DNA from: Candidatus Dactylopiibacterium sp.
Lineage (GTDB): Bacteria; Pseudomonadota; Gammaproteobacteria; Burkholderiales; Rhodocyclaceae
Direction: 5' to 3'
DNA length: 64,000 bases
Assembly: GCA_031119555.1 (NCBI GenBank)
Contig: JAVHXQ010000001.1
Span: 1 to 64,000, forward strand
Shown: in pieces, positions 8,554 through 16,259 of the stretch
Layout of the letters: every line of letters starts with the position of its first letter
Position numbering within the stretch: position 1 is the first letter of the stretch
The notes under the pieces: model-generated
Database searches by the model: none
The model's input: only the letters and a program-made list of their open reading frames with translations
Told to the model about the DNA's origin: nothing
Program-made: the position numbers and the translations under genes

Positions 8554-10887
8554 TCAGGCGCCCGGCTCGCCGGGGCGTGCCGGCCCGGACGCCGACGGCG
8601 TCCGCGCGCCGGGACGTACCCACAGACTCAACACGAACCACGCCAGCGTGACCGCGCCCACGCTGAAGATCACGTCGCCGGGGACGCGCATCCAGATCAG
8701 CATGTCGACGATGGGCTTCTGCATGAACTCCGCCGAACGCGCATACCAGTAGCCATGCTCGATGGCCGCCAGCAGTTGCAAGGTGCCCAGCGGCAGCAAG
8801 GTCAGCAGCGCCATCAGCGAGAGGCCGATGTTGAGCGTCCAGAACGCCACGCGCAGGGGCTTTTCGTTCCACGTCAGGTCGGGGCGCAGGCCGCGCACGC
8901 AGAACAGGACCAGCGCGATCCCCAGCATGCCGTACACGCCGAACAGCGCGGTATGGCCATGCAGCGGCGTGAGGTTCAGCCCCTGCATGTAGTACAGCGA
9001 CAGCGGCGGGTTGATGAGGAAGCCGAACAGGCCCGCGCCGACCAGATTCCAGAACGAGACGGCGAGGAAGAAATTGATCGGCCAGCGGTAGCGGGCCATC
9101 CACGTGGTGGCACTGCCCAGGCGGTAGGTGTGATAGGCCTCGAAGCCCAGGTAGGCCAGCGGCACCACCTCCAGCGCGCTGAAGCTCGCGCCCAGCGCCA
9201 CCACGGCGGTCGGGCTGCCGATGAAGTACAGGTGGTGCAGCGTGCCCAGCACCCCGCCGGTCATGAAGATGATGGTGGCGAAGAGTACCGCGACCGCCGC
9301 CGTGGAGGCCCGCAGCAACCCCAGCCGCGTGAAGATGAGGGCGATCACGGCGGTGGCGAAGACTTCGAAGAAACCTTCCACCCACAGGTGTACGAGCCAC
9401 CAGCGCCAGTACTCGACCACCGAGATGTGCGTGTGCTCGCGCCACATCAGGCCGGAGGCGTAGAACACGCCGATCGCCACGGTGGCGAGGAAGAGCAGCC
9501 CCACGATGGCCTTGGATTCGTTGGCCGGGCCGGTCAGCACCGGCCACAGCGAACGCCCGACCAGCGTCAGCCAGAGCAGCAGGCCGATGAACAGGAAGAT
9601 CTGCCAGAAGCGGCCCAGATCGGCGTATTCCCAGCCCTGGTGACCGAACCAGAAATTGTGGTCCAGCCCCAGCTTCTGCATGACCGCCAGCCACTGCCCC
9701 GCGAACGAACCCACCACGATGATGACGAGGCAGACGAACAGGATGTTCACGCCGGCCCGCTGCCAGCGCGGTTCGTGGCCCGATATCGCGGGCGCGATGT
9801 AAAGGCCGGTCGCCAGCCAGGTGGTGGCGATCCACAGCACGGCCAGCTGCGTGTGCCAGGTACGCGTGATCGAGTACGGCAGCACGTCGGCCAGGGCAAA
9901 GCCGTAGGCCTGCTGCCCTTCCACCTGATAGTGCGCCGTCATGGCGCCCAGCAGGATCTGCACGAGGAACAGCGCCAGCACGAGCCAGAAATACTTGGCC
10001 GTGGCATGCATGGAAGGTGTGACCTTCAGCGAGGCGAGCGGATCGCTGGCCGGCAGCGCATGCGGCTCGTCGTCCTTCGTCACGGCGTGATGCCAGCCCA
10101 GCAAGGCAATGCCCGCGATGAGGAACAGCACGCTGAACGCCGACCAGACCCAGGTGCTGGGCAGCGGGCTGTTGCCCACCAGCGGCTCGCCGGGCCAGTT
10201 GTTGGTGTAGGTGGCCTGTTTGGCCTGCATGGCGGGGTGATCGGGCGCCAGCGCGCCGTCGGCCACGCGTGGGCGTTCGGTCGTCGCGGCCCAGGCCGTC
10301 CACCAGAAGAACGCGCTCAGCGCCCGCCGGTGCGCCGCATCCGGCACCGTGTCGTCCTTCATCGCATAGGCTTCTCGCAGCTCGCGCGTCGCGGGGTCCT
10401 TGCCGAAAAGGCTTTCATAGTGGGCGGAGACCTGCGCGATGGCAGCGGCGCGGTCCACGCTCAGGGTGATGGTGGCCGTGGCGGGGTCGTGGGTGTTGCG
10501 GCGCATCATGCGCTGCAAACGCCCCTGCAGCGTGGCCTGCGCGTCCTCGGAAAGCGCGTCATAGGGCTGGCCCGCGTGCTCGGCCCGCGCCCACCGGTCG
10601 AGCACGGCGACGGCTTCGCGATGCAGCCAGTCGGCGCTCCAGTCGGGCGCCACGTAGGCGCCGTGGCCCCAGATCGAACCCAGCTGCATGCCCCCCATCG
10701 ATTGCCAGACCTGGCGGCCCAGTTCGATGTCGGCGCGCGTGTAGATCACCGACTGGCTGTCGGTGACGACGCGTTCCGGCATGGGTGCGGCATGCTGCCG
10801 GATCTCGTAGCCGGACCACAGCAGGACGGAAAACGATGCAATCAGAAGAGCCGCCAGCGCGGCCCATAGCTTGTGAGTGCTGTTCAC
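8554..10887 (-). CDS. norB: Quinol-dependent nitric oxide reductase qNorB
   Basis: Single-subunit NO reductase that reduces nitric oxide to nitrous oxide with electrons from quinol in the cytoplasmic membrane (777 residues). The N-terminal membrane helix is followed by a periplasmic domain of about 190 residues. That domain has no CxxCH haem motif, which marks the quinol type rather than the cytochrome c type. The rest is a haem-copper-oxidase-like bundle of about 12-13 helices, with histidines in segments such as GTLHHLYF and WREHTHISVVEYWRWW. The GTG at 10887 is chosen because GGGAGGG lies just upstream and the protein then begins NSTHKLWAALAALL. With no nirK or nirS nearby, detoxification is more likely than full denitrification. 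Confidence 0.94.
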   Translation of the reverse strand: MNSTHKLWAALAALLIASFSVLLWSGYEIRQHAAPMPERVVTDSQSVIYTRADIELGRQVWQSMGGMQLGSIWGHGAYVAPDWSADWLHREAVAVLDRWARAEHAGQPYDALSEDAQATLQGRLQRMMRRNTHDPATATITLSVDRAAAIAQVSAHYESLFGKDPATRELREAYAMKDDTVPDAAHRRALSAFFWWTAWAATTERPRVADGALAPDHPAMQAKQATYTNNWPGEPLVGNSPLPSTWVWSAFSVLFLIAGIALLGWHHAVTKDDEPHALPASDPLASLKVTPSMHATAKYFWLVLALFLVQILLGAMTAHYQVEGQQAYGFALADVLPYSITRTWHTQLAVLWIATTWLATGLYIAPAISGHEPRWQRAGVNILFVCLVIIVVGSFAGQWLAVMQKLGLDHNFWFGHQGWEYADLGRFWQIFLFIGLLLWLTLVGRSLWPVLTGPANESKAIVGLLFLATVAIGVFYASGLMWREHTHISVVEYWRWWLVHLWVEGFFEVFATAVIALIFTRLGLLRASTAAVAVLFATIIFMTGGVLGTLHHLYFIGSPTAVVALGASFSALEVVPLAYLGFEAYHTYRLGSATTWMARYRWPINFFLAVSFWNLVGAGLFGFLINPPLSLYYMQGLNLTPLHGHTALFGVYGMLGIALVLFCVRGLRPDLTWNEKPLRVAFWTLNIGLSLMALLTLLPLGTLQLLAAIEHGYWYARSAEFMQKPIVDMLIWMRVPGDVIFSVGAVTLAWFVLSLWVRPGARTPSASGPARPGEPGA

Positions 10888-10974
10888 AACCACCCTCCCC
10901 GATGCGCATGCCGCCTTGCGCGACACGACACGCCCGCCGACGCGGGCACGGAAATCCCGGTCTGACCGGAATTC

Positions 10975-10987
10975 ATGCCTGAAGCAT
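10975..10987. promoter_or_regulatory. Palindrome over the predicted norB transcription start
   Basis: ATGC-ctgaa-GCAT, reading GATGCTTCAGGCAT on the norB strand. GATGCTT resembles an NsrR half-site, but the spacing between arms is four bases shorter than the usual NsrR dyad. An operator for a nitric-oxide-responsive repressor is plausible from position only. Confidence 0.3.
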
Positions 10988-10991
10988 CGTC

Positions 10992-11000
10992 GTTGTAGCA
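10992..11000 (-). promoter_or_regulatory. Candidate norB promoter, extended -10
   Basis: Read on the minus strand the bases are TGCTACAAC, an extended -10 element (TGn before the hexamer). It would start transcription near 10985, giving a leader of about 98 bases to the norB GTG. A palindrome ATGC-N5-GCAT (10975-10987) lies over the predicted start point. Confidence 0.45.
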
Positions 11001-11291
11001 GACGGTGGCGCACGGGCAGCGCGGGCATGGCGCGTTGGGCAGGTTCTCGCCCGCCGTGGCCGACGCACGCATGGACGTGAAGGAAAGCAGCCCCGCATGC
11101 CCGCCCGCGCCCCGGCCCCACGCCACCACGCCGCGCAAGCTATCGGCGGGCACGGCGTTGGGGGGTGACGCCGGCCACGCGGCGCGCGCCCGGGCACCGG
11201 GTTCGCGGCGCCCCCCCGCGCCCCGCACCGCGCGGTGCGCAAGCCGCCGTGAAAGCGCCTCATGCGCGAGGCGCCCCCGCCGGACGAGCGC

Positions 11292-12566
11292 TCAGTCGTC
11301 GACGGCATCCCGCGCGATCGGACAGGTCATGCAGTGCCCGCCGCCGCGCCCGCGCCCAAGCTCGGCGCCCACGATGGTGATGACTTCGACGCCGGCCTTG
11401 CGCAGCTGGGTGTTCGTCCAGGTGTTGCGGTCATAGGCAAACACCACGCCGGGCCGCGCGCAGACGAGGTTGTTGCCGCTGTCCCACTGCTGTCGCTCGG
11501 ACGCGTAATGGTCGCCGCCGGTTTCCACCACGCGCAGCTTGCGCAGGCCCAGCGATTCCGCCACCACCTCCACGAAGGGACGGATCTCGAGGCGCGCCTC
11601 GAAGCCCGCCGGATGCGCGGACGGATAGAGCGAAATGGCATGCACGCGGTTCATGATGTCCGGGTAGAGCGTGACCAGATCGCGGTCGGCGAACGTGAAA
11701 ACCGTGTCCAGGTGCATGGCCGCGCGCAACTTCGGCATCGCGGCCACGATCACGCGCTGCGCCGCGCCCTGCCGGAACAGCGCCGCCGCGAGCTGCGCGA
11801 TGCCCTGGCGCGAGGTGCGCTCGCTCATGCCGATCAGCACGACGCCCTTGCCCACCGGCATCACGTCGCCGCCCTCCACCGTCGCGCTGCCGAAGTTCTG
11901 GTCGGGGTCTCCCCACCAGACCTTGAAATCCTCGCCGGCGAACGCCGGGTGGAAGCGGTAGATGGCGGCCGTGAGCAGCGTTTCTTCCTTGCGCGCCGGC
12001 CAGTACAGCGGATTCAGCGTCACCCCGCCATACAGCCAGCAGGTGGTGTCGCGCGTGTAGAGCGTGTTGGGCAGCGGCGAGAGCAGGTATTCGCGCGCGC
12101 CGTGCGACTCGCGCACCAGGTCGAGATAGTCGGAGGTGGCGAAGGCGTCCGGCACGTCGGCCACCGACACCCCACCGATCAGGTACTCCGCGAGCTGGCG
12201 CGGCTCCAGGCTTTCGAGAAAGGCCCGCGTTTCGTCCATCAGGCCCAGCCCGACGTTGCAGGGCGTCACCTTGCGGTCGAGCAGCCAGGCCCGCGCCTCG
12301 GGAATCGCCACGGTTTCGGCCAGCAGGTTATGCATTTCCAGTACCTCGACCCCCTGCTCCCGCATCTTGAGCATGAAATCGAAATGGTCGCGCTTGGCGT
12401 TCTGCACCCACAGCACGTCGTCGAACAGCAGATCGTCGCTGTTGCCAGGGGTCAGCCGCGCATGCGCCAGGCCCGGCGCGCACACCAGCACCTTGCGCAG
12501 GACGCCGACCTCGGAATGCACGCCGAGGCGGGTACGCGCCCGAGAGTTTTCTTGCGGATGATTCAT
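11292..12566 (-). CDS. arcA: Arginine deiminase
   Basis: Converts L-arginine to citrulline and ammonia (424 residues, the normal length). Family signatures include the early [15 protein letters not shown] segment, [39 protein letters not shown] and the C-terminal GGGHCMTCP with nucleophile Cys412. The start has AAGGAG seven bases upstream. It follows arcD by about 30 bases in the same direction, so arcD-arcA form an operon. No arcB or arcC gene follows it. The product may serve acid or ammonia stress or feed citrulline export rather than ATP generation. Confidence 0.97.
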   Translation of the reverse strand: MNHPQENSRARTRLGVHSEVGVLRKVLVCAPGLAHARLTPGNSDDLLFDDVLWVQNAKRDHFDFMLKMREQGVEVLEMHNLLAETVAIPEARAWLLDRKVTPCNVGLGLMDETRAFLESLEPRQLAEYLIGGVSVADVPDAFATSDYLDLVRESHGAREYLLSPLPNTLYTRDTTCWLYGGVTLNPLYWPARKEETLLTAAIYRFHPAFAGEDFKVWWGDPDQNFGSATVEGGDVMPVGKGVVLIGMSERTSRQGIAQLAAALFRQGAAQRVIVAAMPKLRAAMHLDTVFTFADRDLVTLYPDIMNRVHAISLYPSAHPAGFEARLEIRPFVEVVAESLGLRKLRVVETGGDHYASERQQWDSGNNLVCARPGVVFAYDRNTWTNTQLRKAGVEVITIVGAELGRGRGGGHCMTCPIARDAVDD

Positions 12567-12597
12567 GGAAGGACTCCTTTATCAAGGTAAGGGGAAA

Positions 12598-14028
12598 TCA
12601 GATGGCGATCGCGCCGCTGGCCAGAGCCCCCACCGCGGCGAGCGCACCGGCGACGATGACGCCGAAGAGGCATTTCTCGCGCCGCGAGAACACCCGCTCG
12701 CCGCGTTCCCGGCGCGCGAAGATGAACAGCGCCGTGCCGGGTGCGAAGAGGAGGCAGGAGAGCAGCAGGTACTTGAGCCCGCCGGCGTAGATCATGAACA
12801 CGGCATAAACCGTGGCGAGGCCCGCGACGATCAGATCGCGCCGCGCCGCGCGGGGCTCGCCCGCGTAGCCTTGCGCGGCCTTCGCCACCTTGCAGCCATA
12901 GGCGGCGACGAGCACGTAGGGCACCAGCGTGATCGCGCTCGTCATCTCCAGGGCAAGGTCGAACGCTTCCTGCGAGAACAGCGTCGAGATCAGGAAGAAC
13001 TGCACGAGCCCGTTGGTGAGCCACAACGCGGCCGCCGGCACGCCCTTCGCGTTCTCGCGCGCCAGCCACGCGGGCGCGAGGCCGCTGCGGGCGGCGGAAT
13101 ACAGCACCTCGGCGGCCAGCAGCGTCCAGGCGAGATACGCGCCAAGCACGGAGACGATGAGGCCGATGCCGACGAACCAGCTCCCCCACGGGCCGACCAC
13201 CTGCGCGAGCACCCCGCCCATGGAGGGCTGGCGCATCGCTGCCAGCTCCGCACGGGGCACGACGCCATAAGGCAGCAGCGTGACCAGCACCAACAACCCC
13301 ATGACACCGGCAAACCCGGCGATGGTGGCCCAGCCGACGTCGCGGCGCGTTCTCGCGAAGCGGGAATAGACGCTGGCGCCCTCGATGCCGATGAAGACGA
13401 ACACCGTGACCAGCATGGTGCTGCGGATCTGCCCCAGGAGATTCGCGCTTTCGAACGCGCCCCCGCCCCAGAACCCCTCGGCGAACAGGTCCGCCTGGAA
13501 AGCGAAGGCCAGGATCACCACGAACAGCACGATGGGCACGATCTTCGCCGCCGTCACGATCTGATTGATGAAGGCGGCCTCCTTGATGCCGCGCAGCACC
13601 AGCGCGTGGATCAGCCACAGCAACGCCGACGAGACCGCCACCGCCACCGGCGTGTTGCCATCGCCGAATACCGGCAGGATCGCGCCCAGCGTGGATTTGA
13701 TGAGGATGAAGTACGTCGTGTTGCCCAGGCAGGTGCCGGCCCAGAACCCGAAGGCCGCCGCAAAGCCGGGATAGGCGCCGAAGCCCTCGCGGGCATAGGC
13801 GTAGATGCCGGCATCTATCCCTGGCCTGCGCACGGCCAGGGTCTGGAAGACCCACGCCAGGGTCAGCATGCCGCCGCCCGCGATGGTCCATGAGATCAAG
13901 GCGCCGAAAGGCCCGGTGGCACTGCCGAAGCGCGCGGGCAGGGAGAAGATCCCCGCCCCCACCATCGAGCCGACCACCATGGCGGTGAGGGCGGCGCGGG
14001 AGAGTTTCTGATGATCGGGAATGCTCAT
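12598..14028 (-). CDS. arcD: Arginine/ornithine-type antiporter
   Basis: Basic amino acid/polyamine antiporter of the APC superfamily, 476 residues with about 12-13 membrane helices. The first helix contains the substrate-loop motif VGSMVGAGIFSLP. The ATG at 14028 (MSIPDHQKLSRAALTAMV) is selected over longer frames because AAAGGA lies just upstream. Paired with arcA, it should import arginine in exchange for ornithine or citrulline. Since the ornithine carbamoyltransferase and carbamate kinase genes are missing here, citrulline exchange is worth considering; this is inference. It heads the operon, downstream of a long palindrome-rich control region. Confidence 0.93.
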   Translation of the reverse strand: MSIPDHQKLSRAALTAMVVGSMVGAGIFSLPARFGSATGPFGALISWTIAGGGMLTLAWVFQTLAVRRPGIDAGIYAYAREGFGAYPGFAAAFGFWAGTCLGNTTYFILIKSTLGAILPVFGDGNTPVAVAVSSALLWLIHALVLRGIKEAAFINQIVTAAKIVPIVLFVVILAFAFQADLFAEGFWGGGAFESANLLGQIRSTMLVTVFVFIGIEGASVYSRFARTRRDVGWATIAGFAGVMGLLVLVTLLPYGVVPRAELAAMRQPSMGGVLAQVVGPWGSWFVGIGLIVSVLGAYLAWTLLAAEVLYSAARSGLAPAWLARENAKGVPAAALWLTNGLVQFFLISTLFSQEAFDLALEMTSAITLVPYVLVAAYGCKVAKAAQGYAGEPRAARRDLIVAGLATVYAVFMIYAGGLKYLLLSCLLFAPGTALFIFARRERGERVFSRREKCLFGVIVAGALAAVGALASGAIAI

Positions 14029-14359
14029 GCGTGTTCCTTTCTGTCGCGAGGACGACGAAAACCCTCCTCGCGAAAGCACCGCGCGGCGGAAGGCCGATGA
14101 CGAAGTCATCAAGTGGATCGCTGGAAGCGCCCTCCGACGGCGTCGGAAGTACGTCACCGGCCGCGGGCCGTCACGGACGGACAGCCAGCCGGGCGGCAGC
14201 CCGGCGACGAACCGGGACAAGGGGCTTCATGCTGGAGAAACCCGCCGCAGCGATGACATTCACCCGGGTGCCGGCAACGGGAACGAAGCCCGGATCGTCG
14301 CCGGCGGGGAATGCGGGATGGGAGCGGGCGCGCTGGCCGCGTCTCCGGTTCTGCAGGTT

Positions 14360-14383
14360 TGTCTTGCCTGTCAATTCAAGACA
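14360..14383. promoter_or_regulatory. Perfect dyad TGTCTTG-N10-CAAGACA
   Basis: Seven-base arms separated by ten bases. An overlapping second pairing, CCTGTC-N7-GACAGG, uses the same bases. It lies about 330 bases upstream of arcD and has the size expected for a dimeric regulator site. The regulator is unknown. Confidence 0.4.
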
Positions 14384-14480
14384 GGACTCAACAGAATTAA
14401 GTTCATGACGCCGGATATTTCCAGCCTGGCGCGCCCGAAAACCCCGCCAGGACGCACCGGAAACAATCCATCAAAGCATT

Positions 14481-14494
14481 AACAATCAATTGTT
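14481..14494. promoter_or_regulatory. Palindrome AACAAT-ca-ATTGTT
   Basis: A 14-base near-continuous palindrome in the AT-rich arcD upstream region. The AACAAT half also occurs at 14462. It could be a protein-binding site; no factor can be named. Confidence 0.3.
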
Positions 14495-14546
14495 TGCGCA
14501 ACAACATGGCAAAGTGTTTCGCACGCGGAATTTAATTCATTCGATC

Positions 14547-14572
14547 CGGATTTAATTCAATATGAATATCCG
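14547..14572. promoter_or_regulatory. Compound hairpin/dyad upstream of arcD
   Basis: Inner arms ATTCA/TGAAT (loop ATA) are extended by outer arms CGGAT/ATCCG with a three-base bulge, giving a ten-pair stem. The element TTTAATTCA occurs twice here (14531 and 14551). It is either an operator or an RNA hairpin in a long leader. Confidence 0.35.
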
Positions 14573-14610
14573 TGGAATTAACAAACCCTGATGATTCCAT
14601 TCACCCTGAA

Positions 14611-14624
14611 TTGACATTCATCAG
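14611..14624. promoter_or_regulatory. Candidate FNR/ANR box TTGAC-N4-ATCAG
   Basis: Matches eight of the ten informative positions of TTGAT-N4-ATCAA and keeps the dyad symmetry. Oxygen control of arginine deiminase genes by ANR/FNR is established in Pseudomonas. The site is about 585 bases from the arcD start, which implies a long leader or a chance match. Confidence 0.35.
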
Positions 14625-14978
14625 CGTCACGTGAATAGGTTCGGCGTTCGGAATCTCGGCAGGGATCGGGCAGCCGGCCCGCCATCCGCCCGCGACCGGC
14701 GTGATCCGTGGCGCGCGAACGGCGCATTCCGAGGCGCGCCGCGCTCCGCAAATTCCGCGCGCGAAGGCGGCCGGCCGTCGCCACGCGCGCGGGCACGCAG
14801 CCGGGCAGCGCAGGGCGCAGTGGGCGCGATGAGTAAAGCCCCGGCGGTGGCCTGCGGCGCGCACGGAAATGCCGCCCGGCCCGGGCACGCGCCGGCCCAC
14901 CCGGCCACGCCGGTCCGCATGATCAGGCGCGCCGTGGCGCTCCCGGGCACGCGCCCGCGCCCCTGCGGCCGTGAGACG

Positions 14979-15002
14979 AAAAAGGGCGCCTTGCGGCGCC
15001 CT
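14979..15002 (-). terminator. Intrinsic terminator of the GGDEF gene
   Basis: On the minus strand AGGGCGCC-gcaa-GGCGCCCT is followed by TTTTTCGTC. The eight-pair GC stem with a T-run lies about 25 bases past the stop codon. Confidence 0.9.
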
Positions 15003-15024
15003 CGCGGGGGACTCTCGCGCCGCG

Positions 15025-16059
15025 TCAGGCGCGTGCGTTCGCCTGCGCGGCCCGCCTCACGACCCATCCGCGCCGGTCGCGTTTCACGCCATACATCTGC
15101 GTGTCGGCCAGGCGCAGCGCGTCCTCGGCGGAGCCTTCGCCCCCGTCGATGCGCACGACGCCCACGCTGGCGCCGGCGTAATCGAACTCCACGTCGCCCA
15201 GCCGGTAGCACCCCGCGGTGGCCTCGGTGAGGCGCGCCTGCAGCAAGGTGGCCGCGTCTGCGTCGTGGTGCTGGCCGGGCGACACGATGGCGAACTCGTC
15301 GCCGCCGAGCCGCGCCACGATATCCATCTCGCGCACCGCGGCGCGCAGGCGAAGGCCGGTCTCCTGCAGGAACAGATCGCCGGCCTGGTGGCCGTGGGTG
15401 TCGTTGATGCGTTTGAAGTCGTCGAGATCGACCAGTCCGACGAGCAGGCTCGTTCCCTCGCGGCGCGCCTGCGCCAGCGTGCGTTCGAGCGCGTCCACGA
15501 GCGCGCGCCGGTTGGGCAGGCCGGTCAGCGCGTCGGCCATGGCCTGCGTGGCGAGGCGTTCATTGGCCTCGCGAAGCTGCGCGACGAGGCGTTCGCGCTC
15601 GAGCCAAGTGCCGATGAGCTTGGAAAAGAGTTTCAGCAGGGCTTCGGAGGCGGGCGCGAAGGGGCGCTCGGTGGCGCTTGCGGCGCACAGCGTGCCCAGC
15701 AGGAGGCCGTCGTTATCCCGCACCGGCGCGCTGACGTAGGTGCAGATGCCCAGGGCCTGCGCGGCCGAGGAGTCGCCCCAGCACTCCGCGACGCGGGGCG
15801 TGTAGTTGCGTCCTTCGTCGAGCGAACGGCGGCACAGCGTGTCTTCCCAGGGAACGTCCAGCCCTTCGGGGATCTCCATCTCGCCGGCATTGCGGGAGAA
15901 GGCCACGTGCTGCGTGCCCTTCTGCAGATCGATGGTCGTGAGATAGGTGGACTCCATGCCGGCCACGGAGCCGAGCATCTCGAGCAGCGGGCGCGTCAGC
16001 GCCTCGACGGAGTCGGCGCGTGGCAAGGTGGTGGAGAGCTGCTGCAGGAGAGGGTCCAT
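15025..16059 (-). CDS. GAF-GGDEF diguanylate cyclase
   Basis: Probable c-di-GMP synthase of 344 residues. The N-terminal GAF-like sensory domain (about 15-160) contains the CTYVSAPVRD and GTLCAAS segments typical of small-ligand GAF domains. The C-terminal GGDEF domain (about 175-335) has the intact active-site motif RLGGDEFAIV near residue 250. Five residues upstream is RxxD (REMD), the allosteric I-site, so product inhibition is expected. No membrane segment is visible, so the enzyme is cytosolic. It is monocistronic, with its own terminator. c-di-GMP could tie it to surface adhesion or motility, but no target is evident nearby apart from YajQ further along. Confidence 0.95.
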   Translation of the reverse strand: MDPLLQQLSTTLPRADSVEALTRPLLEMLGSVAGMESTYLTTIDLQKGTQHVAFSRNAGEMEIPEGLDVPWEDTLCRRSLDEGRNYTPRVAECWGDSSAAQALGICTYVSAPVRDNDGLLLGTLCAASATERPFAPASEALLKLFSKLIGTWLERERLVAQLREANERLATQAMADALTGLPNRRALVDALERTLAQARREGTSLLVGLVDLDDFKRINDTHGHQAGDLFLQETGLRLRAAVREMDIVARLGGDEFAIVSPGQHHDADAATLLQARLTEATAGCYRLGDVEFDYAGASVGVVRIDGGEGSAEDALRLADTQMYGVKRDRRGWVVRRAAQANARA

Positions 16060-16259
16060 ACGAATGTGCCGGGGAAGGAAGCGAACGCGGAGGAGGCTCG
16101 CCCTCCAGTCTAGTCGAGAGCCGCGAGCCTACCCGAAGGCCATGCCTGTTCCGTCTGCGGCAGCGCAAGTCCGCGCGAGGCACGCCCGGACGCGCCGACG
16201 ACCGGCGGCCGGGCGGGTGGCGGCCCGCGCGGGCGCCTCCGCCCGATCGGGCAGGAGGA

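Larger units (their letters stand above)
10888..11291. other. norB upstream region
   Basis: A 404-base gap between norB and arcA. The norB-proximal third carries a CCGGT-ctg-ACCGG repeat, an ATGC-N5-GCAT palindrome and an extended -10. The remaining roughly 290 bases are GC-rich with nothing I can call, and no clear terminator for arcA. Confidence 0.45.
14029..15024. other. Nearly 1 kb gene-free control region upstream of arcD
   Basis: No convincing gene on either strand: the ORFs here are short, overlapping and featureless. The part from about 14340 to 14640 is clearly AT-richer than its surroundings and packed with dyad repeats (14360-14383, 14481-14494, 14547-14572) plus an FNR-like box at 14611-14624. 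The rightmost 330 bases are GC-rich and end in the terminator of the GGDEF gene. The arcDA promoter is probably in the AT-rich portion, leaving a leader of several hundred bases. Confidence 0.55.

Noticed and set aside
10961-10973. NorR-type site CCGGT-ctg-ACCGG near norB
   Set aside because: The Ralstonia NorR pattern is, as I recall, GGT-N7-ACC; here the spacer is three bases.
14627-15211. Overlapping ORFs of about 195 codons on both strands
   Set aside because: No start context, Arg/Ala-rich composition, no domain, and they run into the GGDEF gene and its terminator.
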